Source: an uncultured Pelagibacteraceae bacterium
GTDB taxonomy: Bacteria; Pseudomonadota; Alphaproteobacteria; Pelagibacterales; Pelagibacteraceae
Direction: 5' to 3'
Length of the DNA stretch: 64,000 nucleotides
Assembly: GCA_902551985.1 (NCBI GenBank)
Contig: CACDFI010000006.1
Span: forward strand, 1-64,000
Part shown: positions 31,807 to 40,547 of the stretch, in pieces
Numbering within the stretch: the first letter of the stretch is position 1
How the letters are laid out: each line of letters starts with the position of its first letter
The notes under the pieces: model-generated
What the model was told of the DNA's origin: nothing
The model's database searches: none
The model's input: the letters and a program-made list of their open reading frames with translations, nothing else
Program-made: the position numbers and the translations under genes

Positions 31807-32367
31807 ATGACAAGAATTTTATCCATAGTACTTATAATTTTTATTTCAAATATTTCTTATGCAGAAATTAGTAGTGAAACTAAAAATAAGTATTTTTATA
31901 TTGGAAAAATGAAAGCATATAACGATAAATTCACCTTATATTTTAAAACAAGAAATAAAGCTATTTTAGCAAGAGGAGAAGAAACAAATTATATTAATGA
32001 TTATCCACAAGATTTATATATTTACAATCATACTTCAAAAGAAGATCACCCTTTAATAACTTACGAGTGGTTTCCAAAAAAAGTAAAAAAACTTGTAAAA
32101 AATTATTCCTATCCAGTTTTTCCAGAGGACTTTGCTTATTATTTAATGAAGGATAATAATACTCTCATTCTAGTTAGCGGTAAAAAAAATTTTCATCAAA
32201 ATTTAGAATATAATATCGAAAGTAAAAATTTAAAAAAATTTTCTAGCGATGGAAAACTTAATTTTATTATTTCAAGCTACGCAGAGATTTGTGGATATAA
32301 AACAAATATGAATAATTTTGAATGTTCTATTGAAAAACCTTTAATTTCTAAAAATCTAATTAATTAA
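31807..32367 (+). CDS. Exported protein of unknown function
   Basis: A 186-residue protein beginning with a clear signal sequence (I-L-S-I-V-L-I-I-F-I-S-N-I-S-Y-A, likely cut near residue 19-20). The mature part is rich in Tyr, Lys and Asn and has a single Cys pair (E-I-C-G-Y and F-E-C-S) that could form a disulfide. I do not recognise a family. It follows the hydrolase by 49 bases and its stop overlaps the convergent ftsY by 8 bases. Confidence 0.65.
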   Translation: MTRILSIVLIIFISNISYAEISSETKNKYFYIGKMKAYNDKFTLYFKTRNKAILARGEETNYINDYPQDLYIYNHTSKEDHPLITYEWFPKKVKKLVKNYSYPVFPEDFAYYLMKDNNTLILVSGKKNFHQNLEYNIESKNLKKFSSDGKLNFIISSYAEICGYKTNMNNFECSIEKPLISKNLIN

Positions 32368-33277
32368 ATTGGGTAAATGCATCTGCAAATTGTTCCGCAT
32401 TAAAAATTTGTAAGTCATCTTCTTTTTCTCCAAGGCCAAGACCCAAAATTGGAACTTTGTATTTTTTTGAAATTGCAATTAGTATCCCGCCTTTTGCTGT
32501 TCCATCAAGTTTTGTCATTATTAAACCTGTAACTTTTATAATTTTATCAAATTCTTCAAGTTGATTTATTATATTTTGTCCTGATGTAGCATCTAAGACC
32601 AAAATCACATCATGAGGAGCTGTTTCATCAGTTTTTTTTATTACATTGGCTATTTTTTTAAATTCATCCATCAAATTTTTCTTATTTTGCAGTCTTCCAG
32701 CGGTATCAATCAATACACGCTTAATATTGTTGTTTTTAGCGTATTCTATCGATTTATATGCGACAGATGCTGGGTCAGAACCAGGATCAGATTTTACTAT
32801 TGGGACACCAACTTTGCTTGACCAAGCTTCAAGTTGTTCTATGGCAGCTGCTCTAAAAGTATCACAAGCTGAAAATAATACTTGAGATCCATTATCTTTA
32901 AAAATTTTTCCAATTTTTCCAATCGTTGTTGTCTTTCCAACTCCATTAACACCAGATACTAAAGTAATATTTAATTTTTCTTTATTTTCAAAAAAATCTT
33001 TTCTCTCTAATGGCGTCATCAACTCAAGAATATAATTCTTTAATATTAAATTAATTTCATCAACAGTTTCTTTGTTTGGATCAATCTTCTTTTCAGCAAT
33101 TATACTTTTAATTTCAGATGCAGCATCAATACCAACATCTGAACTTATTAAAAATTCCTCAATTTTATTTAATGTTTCATCATCTATTTCTTTTTTAACA
33201 ATTATCTCCCTTAGACCAGACTTAATATTCTCTGCACTTTTTTTAAAACCAAATTTAAACTTTTCAAAAATTCCCAT
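32360..33277 (-). CDS. ftsY: Signal recognition particle receptor FtsY
   Basis: A 305-residue SRP GTPase without the long acidic A domain of E. coli FtsY. The N domain covers about 1-90. The GTPase domain has G1 G-V-N-G-V-G-K-T-T-T near 109-118, D-T-F-R-A-A-A near 138-144 and G3 D-T-A-G-R near 191-195. T-K-L-D-G-T-A-K-G-G lies near 255-264 and the closing G-L-G-L-G-E-K-E-D-D-L. It docks ribosome-SRP complexes at the inner membrane. Its partner ffh lies just beyond dapF on the other strand. The start overlaps the dapF stop by 1 base. Confidence 0.96.
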   Translation of the reverse strand: MGIFEKFKFGFKKSAENIKSGLREIIVKKEIDDETLNKIEEFLISSDVGIDAASEIKSIIAEKKIDPNKETVDEINLILKNYILELMTPLERKDFFENKEKLNITLVSGVNGVGKTTTIGKIGKIFKDNGSQVLFSACDTFRAAAIEQLEAWSSKVGVPIVKSDPGSDPASVAYKSIEYAKNNNIKRVLIDTAGRLQNKKNLMDEFKKIANVIKKTDETAPHDVILVLDATSGQNIINQLEEFDKIIKVTGLIMTKLDGTAKGGILIAISKKYKVPILGLGLGEKEDDLQIFNAEQFADAFTQFN

Positions 33278-34101
33278 TATATATTTATTTTAATTTCTTT
33301 TATCTCTGAGACTGGTCCTCTCATATGAATTCTTTTGTCTTGATCAATATTAATTATTAATTTACCTAAGCTAAATTCAATTTCTGTAGATGAATTTTCC
33401 AATTTTTCTAAATTTGCTGCAACTGCTGTTGCACATGCTGCTGTGCCACATGCTTTGGTCAACCCCGCTCCTCTTTCCCAAACCTTAACTTTATAATGAT
33501 TATTTCCGATTTTGTTTGCAAGTGTAAAATTACATTTTTCTGGGAATAAATTGTTATTTTCAACCATTGGACCAATTTTTTCTAAATCAAAATTATCAAT
33601 ATTGTCCACAAAAAAAATCACATGAGGATTTCCAACGTTAACAGCTATACCTCCTTTTGAGCTTGAATTATTTTTGTCACTAATTTCAATACCTAAATTT
33701 TTGGTATCAAGATTTTCTGACATTGGAATATCTTTCCAATGAGTTTTTGGTACCCCTATAATTGTTTCAACTTCGCTATTCTCAAGTATTTTTGATTTTA
33801 ATTGATTGGATCCTACAAATAGATCTACAACTTTTTTGTCTGTTTCTTTAAAAATTAAAAATGCTACACATCTTGTACCATTTCCACATGCGCCTGAAAT
33901 ACTTCCATCAGAATTATAAAATTCCATTTCAGCATCACCATTATTACTTTTGTTTACAAATATTAGTTGATCACAACCAATAAATTTTCGATCACAAATT
34001 CTAATTATTTGATCCCTGGTTAATTCGACATTGTTTGACCTATTATCAATAATTACAAAATCATTTCCAAGGCCATCCATTTTAAAAGCTTTAAATTCCA
34101 T
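33277..34101 (-). CDS. dapF: Diaminopimelate epimerase
   Basis: A 274-residue enzyme converting LL- to meso-diaminopimelate for lysine and peptidoglycan. It starts with K-M-D-G-L-G-N-D-F near 8-15. The first catalytic Cys is in G-A-C-G-N-G-T-R-C near 74-82 and the second in T-K-A-C-G-T-A-A-C near 222-230. E-R-G-A-G-L precedes the second site and N-V-G-N-P-H lies near 165. Lysine-pathway partner asd is at 45122 in this window. It heads the dapF-ftsY pair. Confidence 0.96.
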   Translation of the reverse strand: MEFKAFKMDGLGNDFVIIDNRSNNVELTRDQIIRICDRKFIGCDQLIFVNKSNNGDAEMEFYNSDGSISGACGNGTRCVAFLIFKETDKKVVDLFVGSNQLKSKILENSEVETIIGVPKTHWKDIPMSENLDTKNLGIEISDKNNSSSKGGIAVNVGNPHVIFFVDNIDNFDLEKIGPMVENNNLFPEKCNFTLANKIGNNHYKVKVWERGAGLTKACGTAACATAVAANLEKLENSSTEIEFSLGKLIINIDQDKRIHMRGPVSEIKEIKINI

Positions 34102-34125
34102 ATACTTCAGTATTTAACTTATTTA

Positions 34126-34153
34126 TTGACATTTTGAACCTCTATTATAGTTT
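34126..34153 (+). promoter_or_regulatory. Candidate promoter of ffh
   Basis: A perfect TTGACA (-35) lies at 34126-34131. TAGTTT at 34148-34153 is 16 bases on (TATAGT at 34146 is closer to consensus but only 14 bases on). A start near 34159-34161 would put the first transcribed bases at the foot of the first leader hairpin, which supports the assignment. Not experimentally known. Confidence 0.45.
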
Positions 34154-34159
34154 ATCGCC

Positions 34160-34255
34160 GTTTCCGCAAAATACAGCAATTTGCGGTGTCTTTGGTAACA
34201 AAGAGATCGACACCAGTCAGCGAGAGTTCGCCCACTGGTGCGATACGTGCTGGAT
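34160..34255 (+). ncRNA. Candidate structured leader RNA of ffh
   Basis: This stretch is visibly richer in G and C than its surroundings. It folds as three consecutive stems: CCGCAAA/TTTGCGG (34164-34170 with 34180-34186), CTTTG-GTAA-CAAAG (34190-34203, a GNRA-type loop), and CACCAGT/ACTGGTG (34211-34217 with 34234-34240) enclosing GCGA/TCGC (34220-34223 with 34228-34231). An alternative GGTGTC/GACACC pairing (34185-34190 with 34209-34214) overlaps two of these. The first loop's CAGCA (34174-34178) can pair with TGCTG (34248-34252) 9 bases before the ffh ATG, giving a possible pseudoknot over the ribosome-binding site. It lacks the SRP RNA GGAA/AGCAGCC core and tRNA features. Confidence 0.5.
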
Positions 34256-34261
34256 GAAATT

Positions 34262-35620
34262 ATGTTTGAAAACTTAACAAATAAATTTGAAGAAATATTT
34301 TCTTCATTAAAAAAAGCCCCTTCACTTGATGAAAAGCAAGTAGATGAAGGTTTAAGAGAAATAAGGCTTGCTCTTTTAGAGGCAGATGTATCTTTAGAAG
34401 TTGTAAAAGAATTTATAAATAGAGTTAAACCTAAAGCTCTAGGTCAGGAAATTATCAGATCAACGTCCCCTGGACAGATGGTAGTTAAAGTTGTTAACGA
34501 TGAGTTAATTTCTTTTCTGGGGGATAAGAATTCTGATGTTGAATTAAATGCAGTTCCACCTGTTCCAATAATGTTAGTTGGACTACAGGGATCTGGAAAA
34601 ACAACTACGACAGCTAAACTTGCAAGATTTTTAGAGACTAATAAAAAGAAGAAAGTGATGATGGTGAGTCTAGACGTTTACAGACCTGCTGCACAAGAGC
34701 AATTAAAACTTCTTGGTGAACAAAACAATATAATCACACTTCCAATTATTAAAGATCAGTTACCTGCAGATATTTGTAGAAGAGCAATTAGTGCAGCTAA
34801 TCTTAATGGAGCAGATGTAATTTTATTTGATACAGCTGGTAGAACACAAATTGATTTGCAAATGATGAGTGAGATCAAACAAATTGAAGGCATTATAAAT
34901 CCATCAGAAACAATACTTGTTGCTGACTCCCTTACAGGTCAAGTTGCTGCAAATGTTGCAAAAGAATTTAAAAGTACAGTAAATCTTACAGGTATCATTC
35001 TTACAAGATCAGATGGTGATGGTAGAGGTGGGGCAGCACTAAGCATGAAGTATGTTGCAGATGTACCTATTAAGTTTTTAGGAGTTGGTGAAAAGATAGA
35101 AAATTTTGAAGTTTTCCATCCAGATAGAATTGCAAATCGAATTTTGGGTATGGGGGATATTGTTTCTTTAGTAGAAAAAGCTGCTGAAGATCTTGATGAA
35201 GAAAAATTAAAAAAAACAGAGGAAAAACTTAAAAAAGGTCAGTTTTCTTTAGAGGATTATCTAACGCAATTAAGACAGATGAAAAAAATGGGTGGTATTG
35301 AAGGTATAATGTCTTTTTTGCCTGGTGTTTCAAAAGTTAAATCTCAAATGGATCAAGCTGGAGTTGATGAAAAGATAATCACACAAAATGAGGCTGTAAT
35401 ATTATCAATGACTAAAAAAGAACGAGAAAATCCAAAGATAATAGATGGTTCCAGAAAAAAAAGAATTGCTAATGGCTCAGGTACAGATGTGGCCACTATC
35501 AATAAATTGCTTAAGCAATTTAAAATGATGTCAGAGATGATGAAAAAAATGTCAAAAGGAAATATGAAAGGGATGGCGGATAAAGGCATACCTCCAGAAC
35601 TTTTTAATCAATTAAAATAA
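34262..35620 (+). CDS. ffh: Signal recognition particle protein Ffh
   Basis: A 452-residue SRP54 protein read from the ATG at 34262. A GTG 24 bases upstream is in frame but lies in the structured leader and would add eight residues outside the family's usual M-F-E-N-L-T start. The GTPase G1 is G-L-Q-G-S-G-K-T-T-T near 105-114, then D-V-Y-R-P-A-A-Q-E-Q near 137, D-T-A-G-R near 189-193 and G-V-G-E-K near 271. A Met-rich M domain runs from about 330 to the end (M-K-K-M-G-G-I, M-M-K-K-M-S-K-G-N-M-K) and binds 4.5S RNA and signal peptides. Followed by rpsP after 12 bases. Confidence 0.96.
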   Translation: MFENLTNKFEEIFSSLKKAPSLDEKQVDEGLREIRLALLEADVSLEVVKEFINRVKPKALGQEIIRSTSPGQMVVKVVNDELISFLGDKNSDVELNAVPPVPIMLVGLQGSGKTTTTAKLARFLETNKKKKVMMVSLDVYRPAAQEQLKLLGEQNNIITLPIIKDQLPADICRRAISAANLNGADVILFDTAGRTQIDLQMMSEIKQIEGIINPSETILVADSLTGQVAANVAKEFKSTVNLTGIILTRSDGDGRGGAALSMKYVADVPIKFLGVGEKIENFEVFHPDRIANRILGMGDIVSLVEKAAEDLDEEKLKKTEEKLKKGQFSLEDYLTQLRQMKKMGGIEGIMSFLPGVSKVKSQMDQAGVDEKIITQNEAVILSMTKKERENPKIIDGSRKKRIANGSGTDVATINKLLKQFKMMSEMMKKMSKGNMKGMADKGIPPELFNQLK

Positions 35621-35632
35621 ATAGGAGAAAAA

Positions 35633-36127
35633 ATGTTAAAAATGCGTTTATCAATGGGAGGTACTAAGAAGAGACCCGTATATAAAATAGTAGTTGCTGA
35701 TAGTAGGTTTCCAAGAGATGGAAGATTTATTGAAAAATTAGGTTTTTTTAATCCCCTAATTCCAAAAGAAAAAAAAGAGAGAATGGGTCTAGATGTTGAA
35801 AGAGTTAAGTATTGGTTAGGTCAAGGTGCTCAACCAACAACTAGAGTAGCAAGATTGTTGGGAGAAAATGAAATAATGCCAATGCCAGCAAAAGGCAATA
35901 ATCCTCAAAAGGCAATTCCAAAAAAAGATAGAAAGAAAACTGAAGAGGGTGGTGAAGCTAAAGCAGAAGCTCCAAAAGAAGAGGCTAAAGCAGAATCTCC
36001 AAAAGAAGAGGCTAAAACAGAAGCTCCAAAAGAAGAGGCTAAAACAGAAGCTCCAAAAGAAGAAGCTAAAACAGAAGCTCCAAAAGAAGAAGCTAAAGCA
36101 GAAGTTCCAAAAGAAGAGGTAAAATAA
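35633..36127 (+). CDS. rpsP: 30S ribosomal protein S16 with repetitive charged tail
   Basis: A 164-residue S16. Residues 1 to about 85 are the normal domain ([14 protein letters not shown] near 4-17, [13 protein letters not shown] near 26-38, A-Q-P-T-T-R-V near 69). Then a basic linker leads into six tandem nine-residue repeats of the form [A/T]-E-A-P-K-E-E-A-K from about 111 to the end. Other alphaproteobacteria also have S16 extensions, but a perfect short repeat is unusual. The same repeat ends L19, two genes on. A good AGGAG (35623-35627) precedes the ATG. Confidence 0.96.
   Translation: MLKMRLSMGGTKKRPVYKIVVADSRFPRDGRFIEKLGFFNPLIPKEKKERMGLDVERVKYWLGQGAQPTTRVARLLGENEIMPMPAKGNNPQKAIPKKDRKKTEEGGEAKAEAPKEEAKAESPKEEAKTEAPKEEAKTEAPKEEAKTEAPKEEAKAEVPKEEVK
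35963..36124 (+). repeat. Six tandem 27-base coding repeats in rpsP
   Basis: Six in-frame units of 27 bases encode [A/T]-E-[A/S/V]-P-K-E-E-[A/V]-K. Unit-to-unit differences are mostly single bases (gct/tct/gtt at the third codon, gaa/gag at the seventh). The near-identity at the DNA level points to recent expansion by slippage or unequal recombination. Confidence 0.92.
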
Positions 36128-36132
36128 AATAA

Positions 36133-36815
36133 ATGTTTTTATCTAGAGTGTTTACTTTGTATCCAGATTATTTTCCTGGTTATCTTAATCAAGGTCTTTT
36201 TGGAAAGTCTAAGGGAAAAGAATGGAATTTAGAAATTATAAATATAAGAGACTACGCTTTAGATAAACATAAAACTGTTGATGACACTCCATATGGTGGT
36301 GGAAATGGAATGATAATGAAAGCCGATGTTTTGGCAAGCTCATTAGATGCAAATGTTAAAAGTGGAGAAAAAATCATTTATTTGAGTCCTAGAGGGAAAG
36401 TATTTAACTCAAAACTTGCAAGAGAATTTTCTAATGAAAATTCAATAAATTTAATTTGTGGTCACTTCGAAGGTGTAGATGAAAGGATACTAGAAAGTAG
36501 AAATATTGAGGAAATTAGTATTGGTGATTTTATATTGTCAGGAGGTGAAGTTGCTGCTTTTGTCGTGATTGACTCTATTCTTAGATTTATTCCAGGAATT
36601 TTAGGCAATCTAAATTCATCAAGAGATGAAAGTTTTGAAAATGGTCTTCTAGAGTATCCTCAATTTACAAAACCCCAAATTTGGGAGGAAAAAAGGTCCC
36701 AAACGTACTAATTTCAGGCGATCACGCCAAAATTAAAGACTGGCGTTTATCTCAATCTGAGGCTATAACACGCGACCGAAGACCAGATTTATGGCAAAAA
36801 TATAAGAAAAATTGA
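36133..36815 (+). CDS. trmD: tRNA (guanine-37-N1)-methyltransferase TrmD, frameshifted near the end
   Basis: TrmD methylates G37 of tRNAs reading CNN codons. The first 188 residues are clean: F-T-L-Y-P-D-Y-F-P near 7-15, [11 protein letters not shown] near 50-60, G-H-F-E-G-V-D-E-R near 113-121, then [12 protein letters not shown] near 132-143. In this frame a stop arrives at 36711 after W-E-E-K-R-S-Q-T-Y, giving 192 residues. In the -1 frame the rest of TrmD follows at once: [21 protein letters not shown], to a stop at 36813-36815. Seven rather than six A at 36689-36694 would restore about 227 residues. It is either a real lesion, a recoding site or a sequencing error. rplS starts 1 base beyond the restored stop. 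Confidence 0.9.
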
Positions 36816-36816
36816 A

Positions 36817-37401
36817 ATGAAAAATATAGAAGAAATTAACAGATCAAATTTAAACAAAATCATTGCAGAGAGAAAACATCCTGACTTTTTTCCAGGGGAT
36901 ATAGTTAAAGTTGGGGTAAGAATAACTGAGGGCAAAAGAGACAGAATTCAATATTTTGAAGGTGTATGTATTGCAAAAAAAAGTAGAGATATAAACTCTT
37001 CATTTACAGTTAGAAAAATTTCATTTGGAGAAGGAGTGGAGAGGACTTTTGCATTGTACAGTCCAATTGTGGATACAATTAAAGTTGTTAGATCAGGTAA
37101 AGTAAGAAGAGCAAAACTATACTACTTAAGAGATAGAACAGGTAAATCTGCAAGAATAGCTGAAAAAATTAAGAAGACTATTGGTATTGATTTAGAAACT
37201 AAAATTAATGAAGTCACTGAAGAGAATGTAATGCCTTCTACAGAGCCTCAACCTGAAGCTCCAAAAGAAGAAGCTAAAGCAGAAGCTCCAAAAGAAGAAG
37301 CTAAAGCAGAAGCTCCAAAAGAAGAGGCTAAAGCAGAAGCTCCAAAAGTAGAACCTGCTAAAAAAGAAGAAACGAAAGATAATCAAGATCAGAAAAAATA
37401 A
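36817..37401 (+). CDS. rplS: 50S ribosomal protein L19 with repetitive charged tail
   Basis: A 194-residue L19; the usual protein is about 115-130. The core is clear: [11 protein letters not shown] near 24-34, [10 protein letters not shown] near 43-52, [15 protein letters not shown] near 61-75 and [10 protein letters not shown] near 95-104. From about 146 the tail repeats [P/A]-E-A-P-K-E-E-A-K three times plus a partial unit, the same unit as in S16. It lies at the 30S-50S interface in ribosomes. It is last of the ffh-rpsP-trmD-rplS cluster. Confidence 0.96.
   Translation: MKNIEEINRSNLNKIIAERKHPDFFPGDIVKVGVRITEGKRDRIQYFEGVCIAKKSRDINSSFTVRKISFGEGVERTFALYSPIVDTIKVVRSGKVRRAKLYYLRDRTGKSARIAEKIKKTIGIDLETKINEVTEENVMPSTEPQPEAPKEEAKAEAPKEEAKAEAPKEEAKAEAPKVEPAKKEETKDNQDQKK
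37252..37350 (+). repeat. Tandem 27-base coding repeats in rplS
   Basis: Three full 27-base units (37252-37332) and a partial fourth encode the same E-A-P-K-E-E-A-K repeat found in rpsP. The DNA of the two sets is almost identical in places, including the synonymous choices gaagctccaaaagaagaggc, about 1.1 kb apart and on the same strand, with trmD between them. Confidence 0.92.
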
Positions 37402-37412
37402 TTTTTTTCTAA

Positions 37413-38816
37413 ATGTCACTTACAACTTACGATAAAATTTGGAATGATCACCTAGTTGATGAACAACCAGATGGAACATCTTTATTATTTGTAGATAGAC
37501 ATTTAATTCATGAGGTGACCAGCCCTCAGGCATTTGAGGGATTAAGAAATTCTAATAGAAAAGTCAGACATCCAAAATTAACACTTGCTGTTGCAGATCA
37601 CAATGTTCCTACTACTGACAGATCAGAGGGAATTGCTGATGAAGATTCAAGAATTCAAGTTGAAACTTTGAATAAGAACTGTAAAGAATTTGGAGTAGAG
37701 TTATTTGGAATGGATGACAAAAGACAAGGTATTGTTCATATCATTGGGCCAGAGCAAGGATTTACACAACCTGGTAATATTATTGTTTGTGGTGATAGTC
37801 ATACTGCAACGCATGGCGCATTTGGAGCTTTAGCATTTGGAATCGGAACGTCTGAAGTAGAACATGTTTTAGCAACACAAACTTTAGTTCAAAAGAAATC
37901 AAAAAATTTTAGGATAAGTGTTAATGGATCGTTACCTATTGGGGTAACATCGAAAGATGTAATCTTACAAATCATTGGAAAAATAGGTACAGCAGGAGGC
38001 ACAGGTTATGTAATTGAGTATGCTGGAAATCTTATTTCTGATCTAAGTGTTGAGCAGAGAATGACAATTTGCAATATGACTATTGAAGGTGGTGCTAGAG
38101 CAGGACTTATACAACCAGATGAGAAAATATTTAAGTATTTAAAAGGAAAACCAATGTCACCAAAGGGAGAAAACTGGGATAAAGCCTTAGAATATTGGCA
38201 CACATTAAAGTCTGATAAAGATGCAAACTTTGACAAAGAGTTAACATTAGATGGTTCTCAAATAAAACCAATGGTAACTTGGGGAACATCTCCACAAGAT
38301 GTGGTGGAAATAGATGGTAAAGTTCCGAGTCCTGAAAACGAAACTGATCCAGATAGAAAAAATTCAATTAATAGATCATTAAATTATATGGGTTTAAAAC
38401 CAAACACTAAAATCCAAGATATTAAGATAGATAAAGTTTTTATTGGAAGCTGCACTAATGGTAGAATAGAAGATATCAGAGAAGCAGCTAAAATTCTAAA
38501 AGATAAAAAAATTGCCAATCATGTGCATGCTATGATCGTTCCTGGATCTGGATTAGTTAAGGAGCAAGCTGAACAAGAGGGTTTAGATAAAATATTTTTA
38601 CAATCAGGTTTTGAATGGAGAGAACCAGGCTGTTCAATGTGTTTAGCTATGAACGCAGATAAACTTAAGCCAGAGGAAAGGTGTGCGTCGACATCTAACA
38701 GAAATTTTGAGGGAAGACAAGGAAGAGGTGGTAGAACACATTTAGTTAGCCCTGCAATGGCTGCAGCAGCTGCAATATCAGGGAATTTAGATGATGTTAG
38801 AAAGTACCAAAATTAA
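37413..38816 (+). CDS. leuC: 3-isopropylmalate dehydratase large subunit
   Basis: A 467-residue aconitase-family protein of leucine biosynthesis. It isomerises 2- to 3-isopropylmalate with LeuD. Cluster cysteines are visible in I-G-S-C-T-N-G-R near 346-353 and P-G-C-S-M-C near 406-411. Other motifs are D-H-N-V-P-T near 63, [11 protein letters not shown] near 129 and a late R-N-F-E-G-R-Q-G near 429. Length is normal. It starts 11 bases after rplS and leuD follows without a gap. Confidence 0.97.
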   Translation: MSLTTYDKIWNDHLVDEQPDGTSLLFVDRHLIHEVTSPQAFEGLRNSNRKVRHPKLTLAVADHNVPTTDRSEGIADEDSRIQVETLNKNCKEFGVELFGMDDKRQGIVHIIGPEQGFTQPGNIIVCGDSHTATHGAFGALAFGIGTSEVEHVLATQTLVQKKSKNFRISVNGSLPIGVTSKDVILQIIGKIGTAGGTGYVIEYAGNLISDLSVEQRMTICNMTIEGGARAGLIQPDEKIFKYLKGKPMSPKGENWDKALEYWHTLKSDKDANFDKELTLDGSQIKPMVTWGTSPQDVVEIDGKVPSPENETDPDRKNSINRSLNYMGLKPNTKIQDIKIDKVFIGSCTNGRIEDIREAAKILKDKKIANHVHAMIVPGSGLVKEQAEQEGLDKIFLQSGFEWREPGCSMCLAMNADKLKPEERCASTSNRNFEGRQGRGGRTHLVSPAMAAAAAISGNLDDVRKYQN

Positions 38817-39422
38817 ATGAAAAAATTTAGTTCAATCAAAAGTATTCCTGCTTATCTTCCTATCGTAAACATAGATACAGATATGATAATTCCCAAACAG
38901 TTTTTAAAAACTATTAAAAGAACAGGATTAGGAAAAAACTTATTCTTTGAAATGAGATATGACCAAAGTGGTAAAGAAATTAATGATTTTATTTTAAATA
39001 ATAGTCCTTACGATAATTCAAAAATTTTAATAGCAGGAAAAAATTTTGGATGTGGATCTTCGAGAGAACACGCACCTTGGGCTTTGCTAGATTTTGGAAT
39101 TACTTGTGTGATAAGTTCTAGTTATGCAGACATATTTTACAATAACTGTTTTAAAAATGGCATCTTGCCGATTACAATTTCAGAAGACCAAATCAAAGAG
39201 ATCTCAGAATATTCAAAAAGAAAAGAGGAAATTTCTGTAAATTTGCCTGAACAAACAATAAATTTTGGAAATAAAGAAATCAAATTTGAAATAGATCAAT
39301 TTAAGAAAAAATGTTTGATAGAAGGACTTGATGATATTGCATTATCATTAGAAAAGTCGGACAAAATAATTTCCTATGAAAATAAAATAAAAACATCTAA
39401 GCCTTGGATTTTTAGTGATTAA
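38817..39422 (+). CDS. leuD: 3-isopropylmalate dehydratase small subunit
   Basis: A 201-residue swivel-domain subunit of isopropylmalate isomerase. Key segments are [12 protein letters not shown] near 18-29 and [16 protein letters not shown] near 74-89, then F-Y-N-N-C-F-K-N-G near 107. It follows leuC directly and its stop overlaps the GTG start of leuB by 8 bases. Confidence 0.96.
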   Translation: MKKFSSIKSIPAYLPIVNIDTDMIIPKQFLKTIKRTGLGKNLFFEMRYDQSGKEINDFILNNSPYDNSKILIAGKNFGCGSSREHAPWALLDFGITCVISSSYADIFYNNCFKNGILPITISEDQIKEISEYSKRKEEISVNLPEQTINFGNKEIKFEIDQFKKKCLIEGLDDIALSLEKSDKIISYENKIKTSKPWIFSD

Positions 39423-40521
39423 AATTAAAAAGAGAAAAATACTACTATTGCCTGGTGATGGTATTGGTCCGGAAGTTATGGCCGAGGTTGAAAAAATAAT
39501 TAAATGGTTCAACTCGAAAAAATCTTTAGATTTTGAAATAGATAAAGACCTAGTTGGTGGAGCTGCTTATGATAAGCATGGTTCACCAATAACTGATGAG
39601 GCTTTTTATAAGGCACAGGAAAGTGCAGCAGTTATTTTAGGTGCAGTAGGTGGACCGAAGTGGGATAATCTTGACTTTTCTAAAAAACCAGAGAGAGCAC
39701 TTTTAAAATTAAGAAAAGAATTAAAGTTATTTGCAAATCTTAGACCTGCAATATGTTTTAAACAACTTGTTGATGCATCAAGTTTAAAACCCGAGCTTGT
39801 TTCTGATTTAGACTTACTTTTCGTAAGAGAATTAACTGGAGGAATTTATTTCGGTGAACCGAGAGGAATAAAGCCTATAGATAATGGAGAGAGAAAAGGA
39901 ATAAATACACATATTTACACCTCAAGTGAAATTCAGAGAGTAGCTAGAGTTGCATTTGATCTAGCAAGAAAAAGAAACAATAAAGTTACATCTTGTGAAA
40001 AATCAAATGTAATGGAAGCTGGCCAATTATGGAAAGAAGAAGTTCAATCAATTCATGAAAAAGAATATAGCGATGTTGAATTAAATCATATGCTTGCTGA
40101 CAATTGTGCAATGCAATTAGTAAGAAATCCAAAACAATTTGACGTCATTGTTACTGATAACCTTTTTGGTGATATGTTATCTGATGAAGCAGCAATGCTG
40201 ACTGGTTCTTTAGGACTTTTACCATCAGCTTCTTTAGGCGCAAAAGATAAAAATGGTAATATGCGATCACTATATGAGCCAGTTCATGGATCTGCACCAG
40301 ACATAGCTGGACAAGGTATAGCGAATCCAATTGCTACAATTTTAAGCTTTGCTATGGCTTTGAGATATTCTTTAGACCTTGATAAAGAGGCAGATAGTTT
40401 GGAAAAAGCTGTTCAAGATGTTCTAGATGAAGGTCTTAGAACTAAAGATATTATTTCCAAAGGAATGAAAGAGGTATCTACATCAGTAATGGGTGATGCG
40501 ATAATTTCAAAATTGCAATAA
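39415..40521 (+). CDS. leuB: 3-isopropylmalate dehydrogenase
   Basis: A 368-residue decarboxylating dehydrogenase giving 4-methyl-2-oxopentanoate. It begins [14 protein letters not shown] near 8-21, with substrate Arg residues in E-R-A-L-L-K-L-R-K near 93-101, [12 protein letters not shown] near 138-149 and metal Asp residues in [12 protein letters not shown] near 245-256. [10 protein letters not shown] follows near 285. The start is GTG inside the leuD stop region; no other start fits the N-terminal strand. Confidence 0.96.
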   Translation: MIKIKKRKILLLPGDGIGPEVMAEVEKIIKWFNSKKSLDFEIDKDLVGGAAYDKHGSPITDEAFYKAQESAAVILGAVGGPKWDNLDFSKKPERALLKLRKELKLFANLRPAICFKQLVDASSLKPELVSDLDLLFVRELTGGIYFGEPRGIKPIDNGERKGINTHIYTSSEIQRVARVAFDLARKRNNKVTSCEKSNVMEAGQLWKEEVQSIHEKEYSDVELNHMLADNCAMQLVRNPKQFDVIVTDNLFGDMLSDEAAMLTGSLGLLPSASLGAKDKNGNMRSLYEPVHGSAPDIAGQGIANPIATILSFAMALRYSLDLDKEADSLEKAVQDVLDEGLRTKDIISKGMKEVSTSVMGDAIISKLQ

Positions 40522-40547
40522 TTTAACATTTATTCTAAAGTATACTT

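Noticed and set aside
34160-34255. Thought the ffh leader might be the 4.5S/SRP RNA, a tRNA or tmRNA piece
   Set aside because: The conserved SRP core (GGAA tetraloop with AGCAGCC partner) is absent, and there is no T-loop GTTCGA, CCA acceptor or tmRNA-like domain. The stems look like an independent structure.
34238-34261. Upstream GTG as the ffh start
   Set aside because: It lies within the third leader stem and adds eight residues not expected at the Ffh N-terminus; the ATG at 34262 gives the normal start.
35963-36124. Direct repeats suggesting a CRISPR array or satellite
   Set aside because: They are contiguous in-frame 27-base coding units without spacers, part of the S16 tail.
36689-36695. 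Classical programmed -1 frameshift site in trmD
   Set aside because: The zero-frame codons are GAA AAA AGG, not X-XXY-YYZ with A-AAA-AAG phase, and no stimulatory structure is evident; slippage or error is kept as the alternative.
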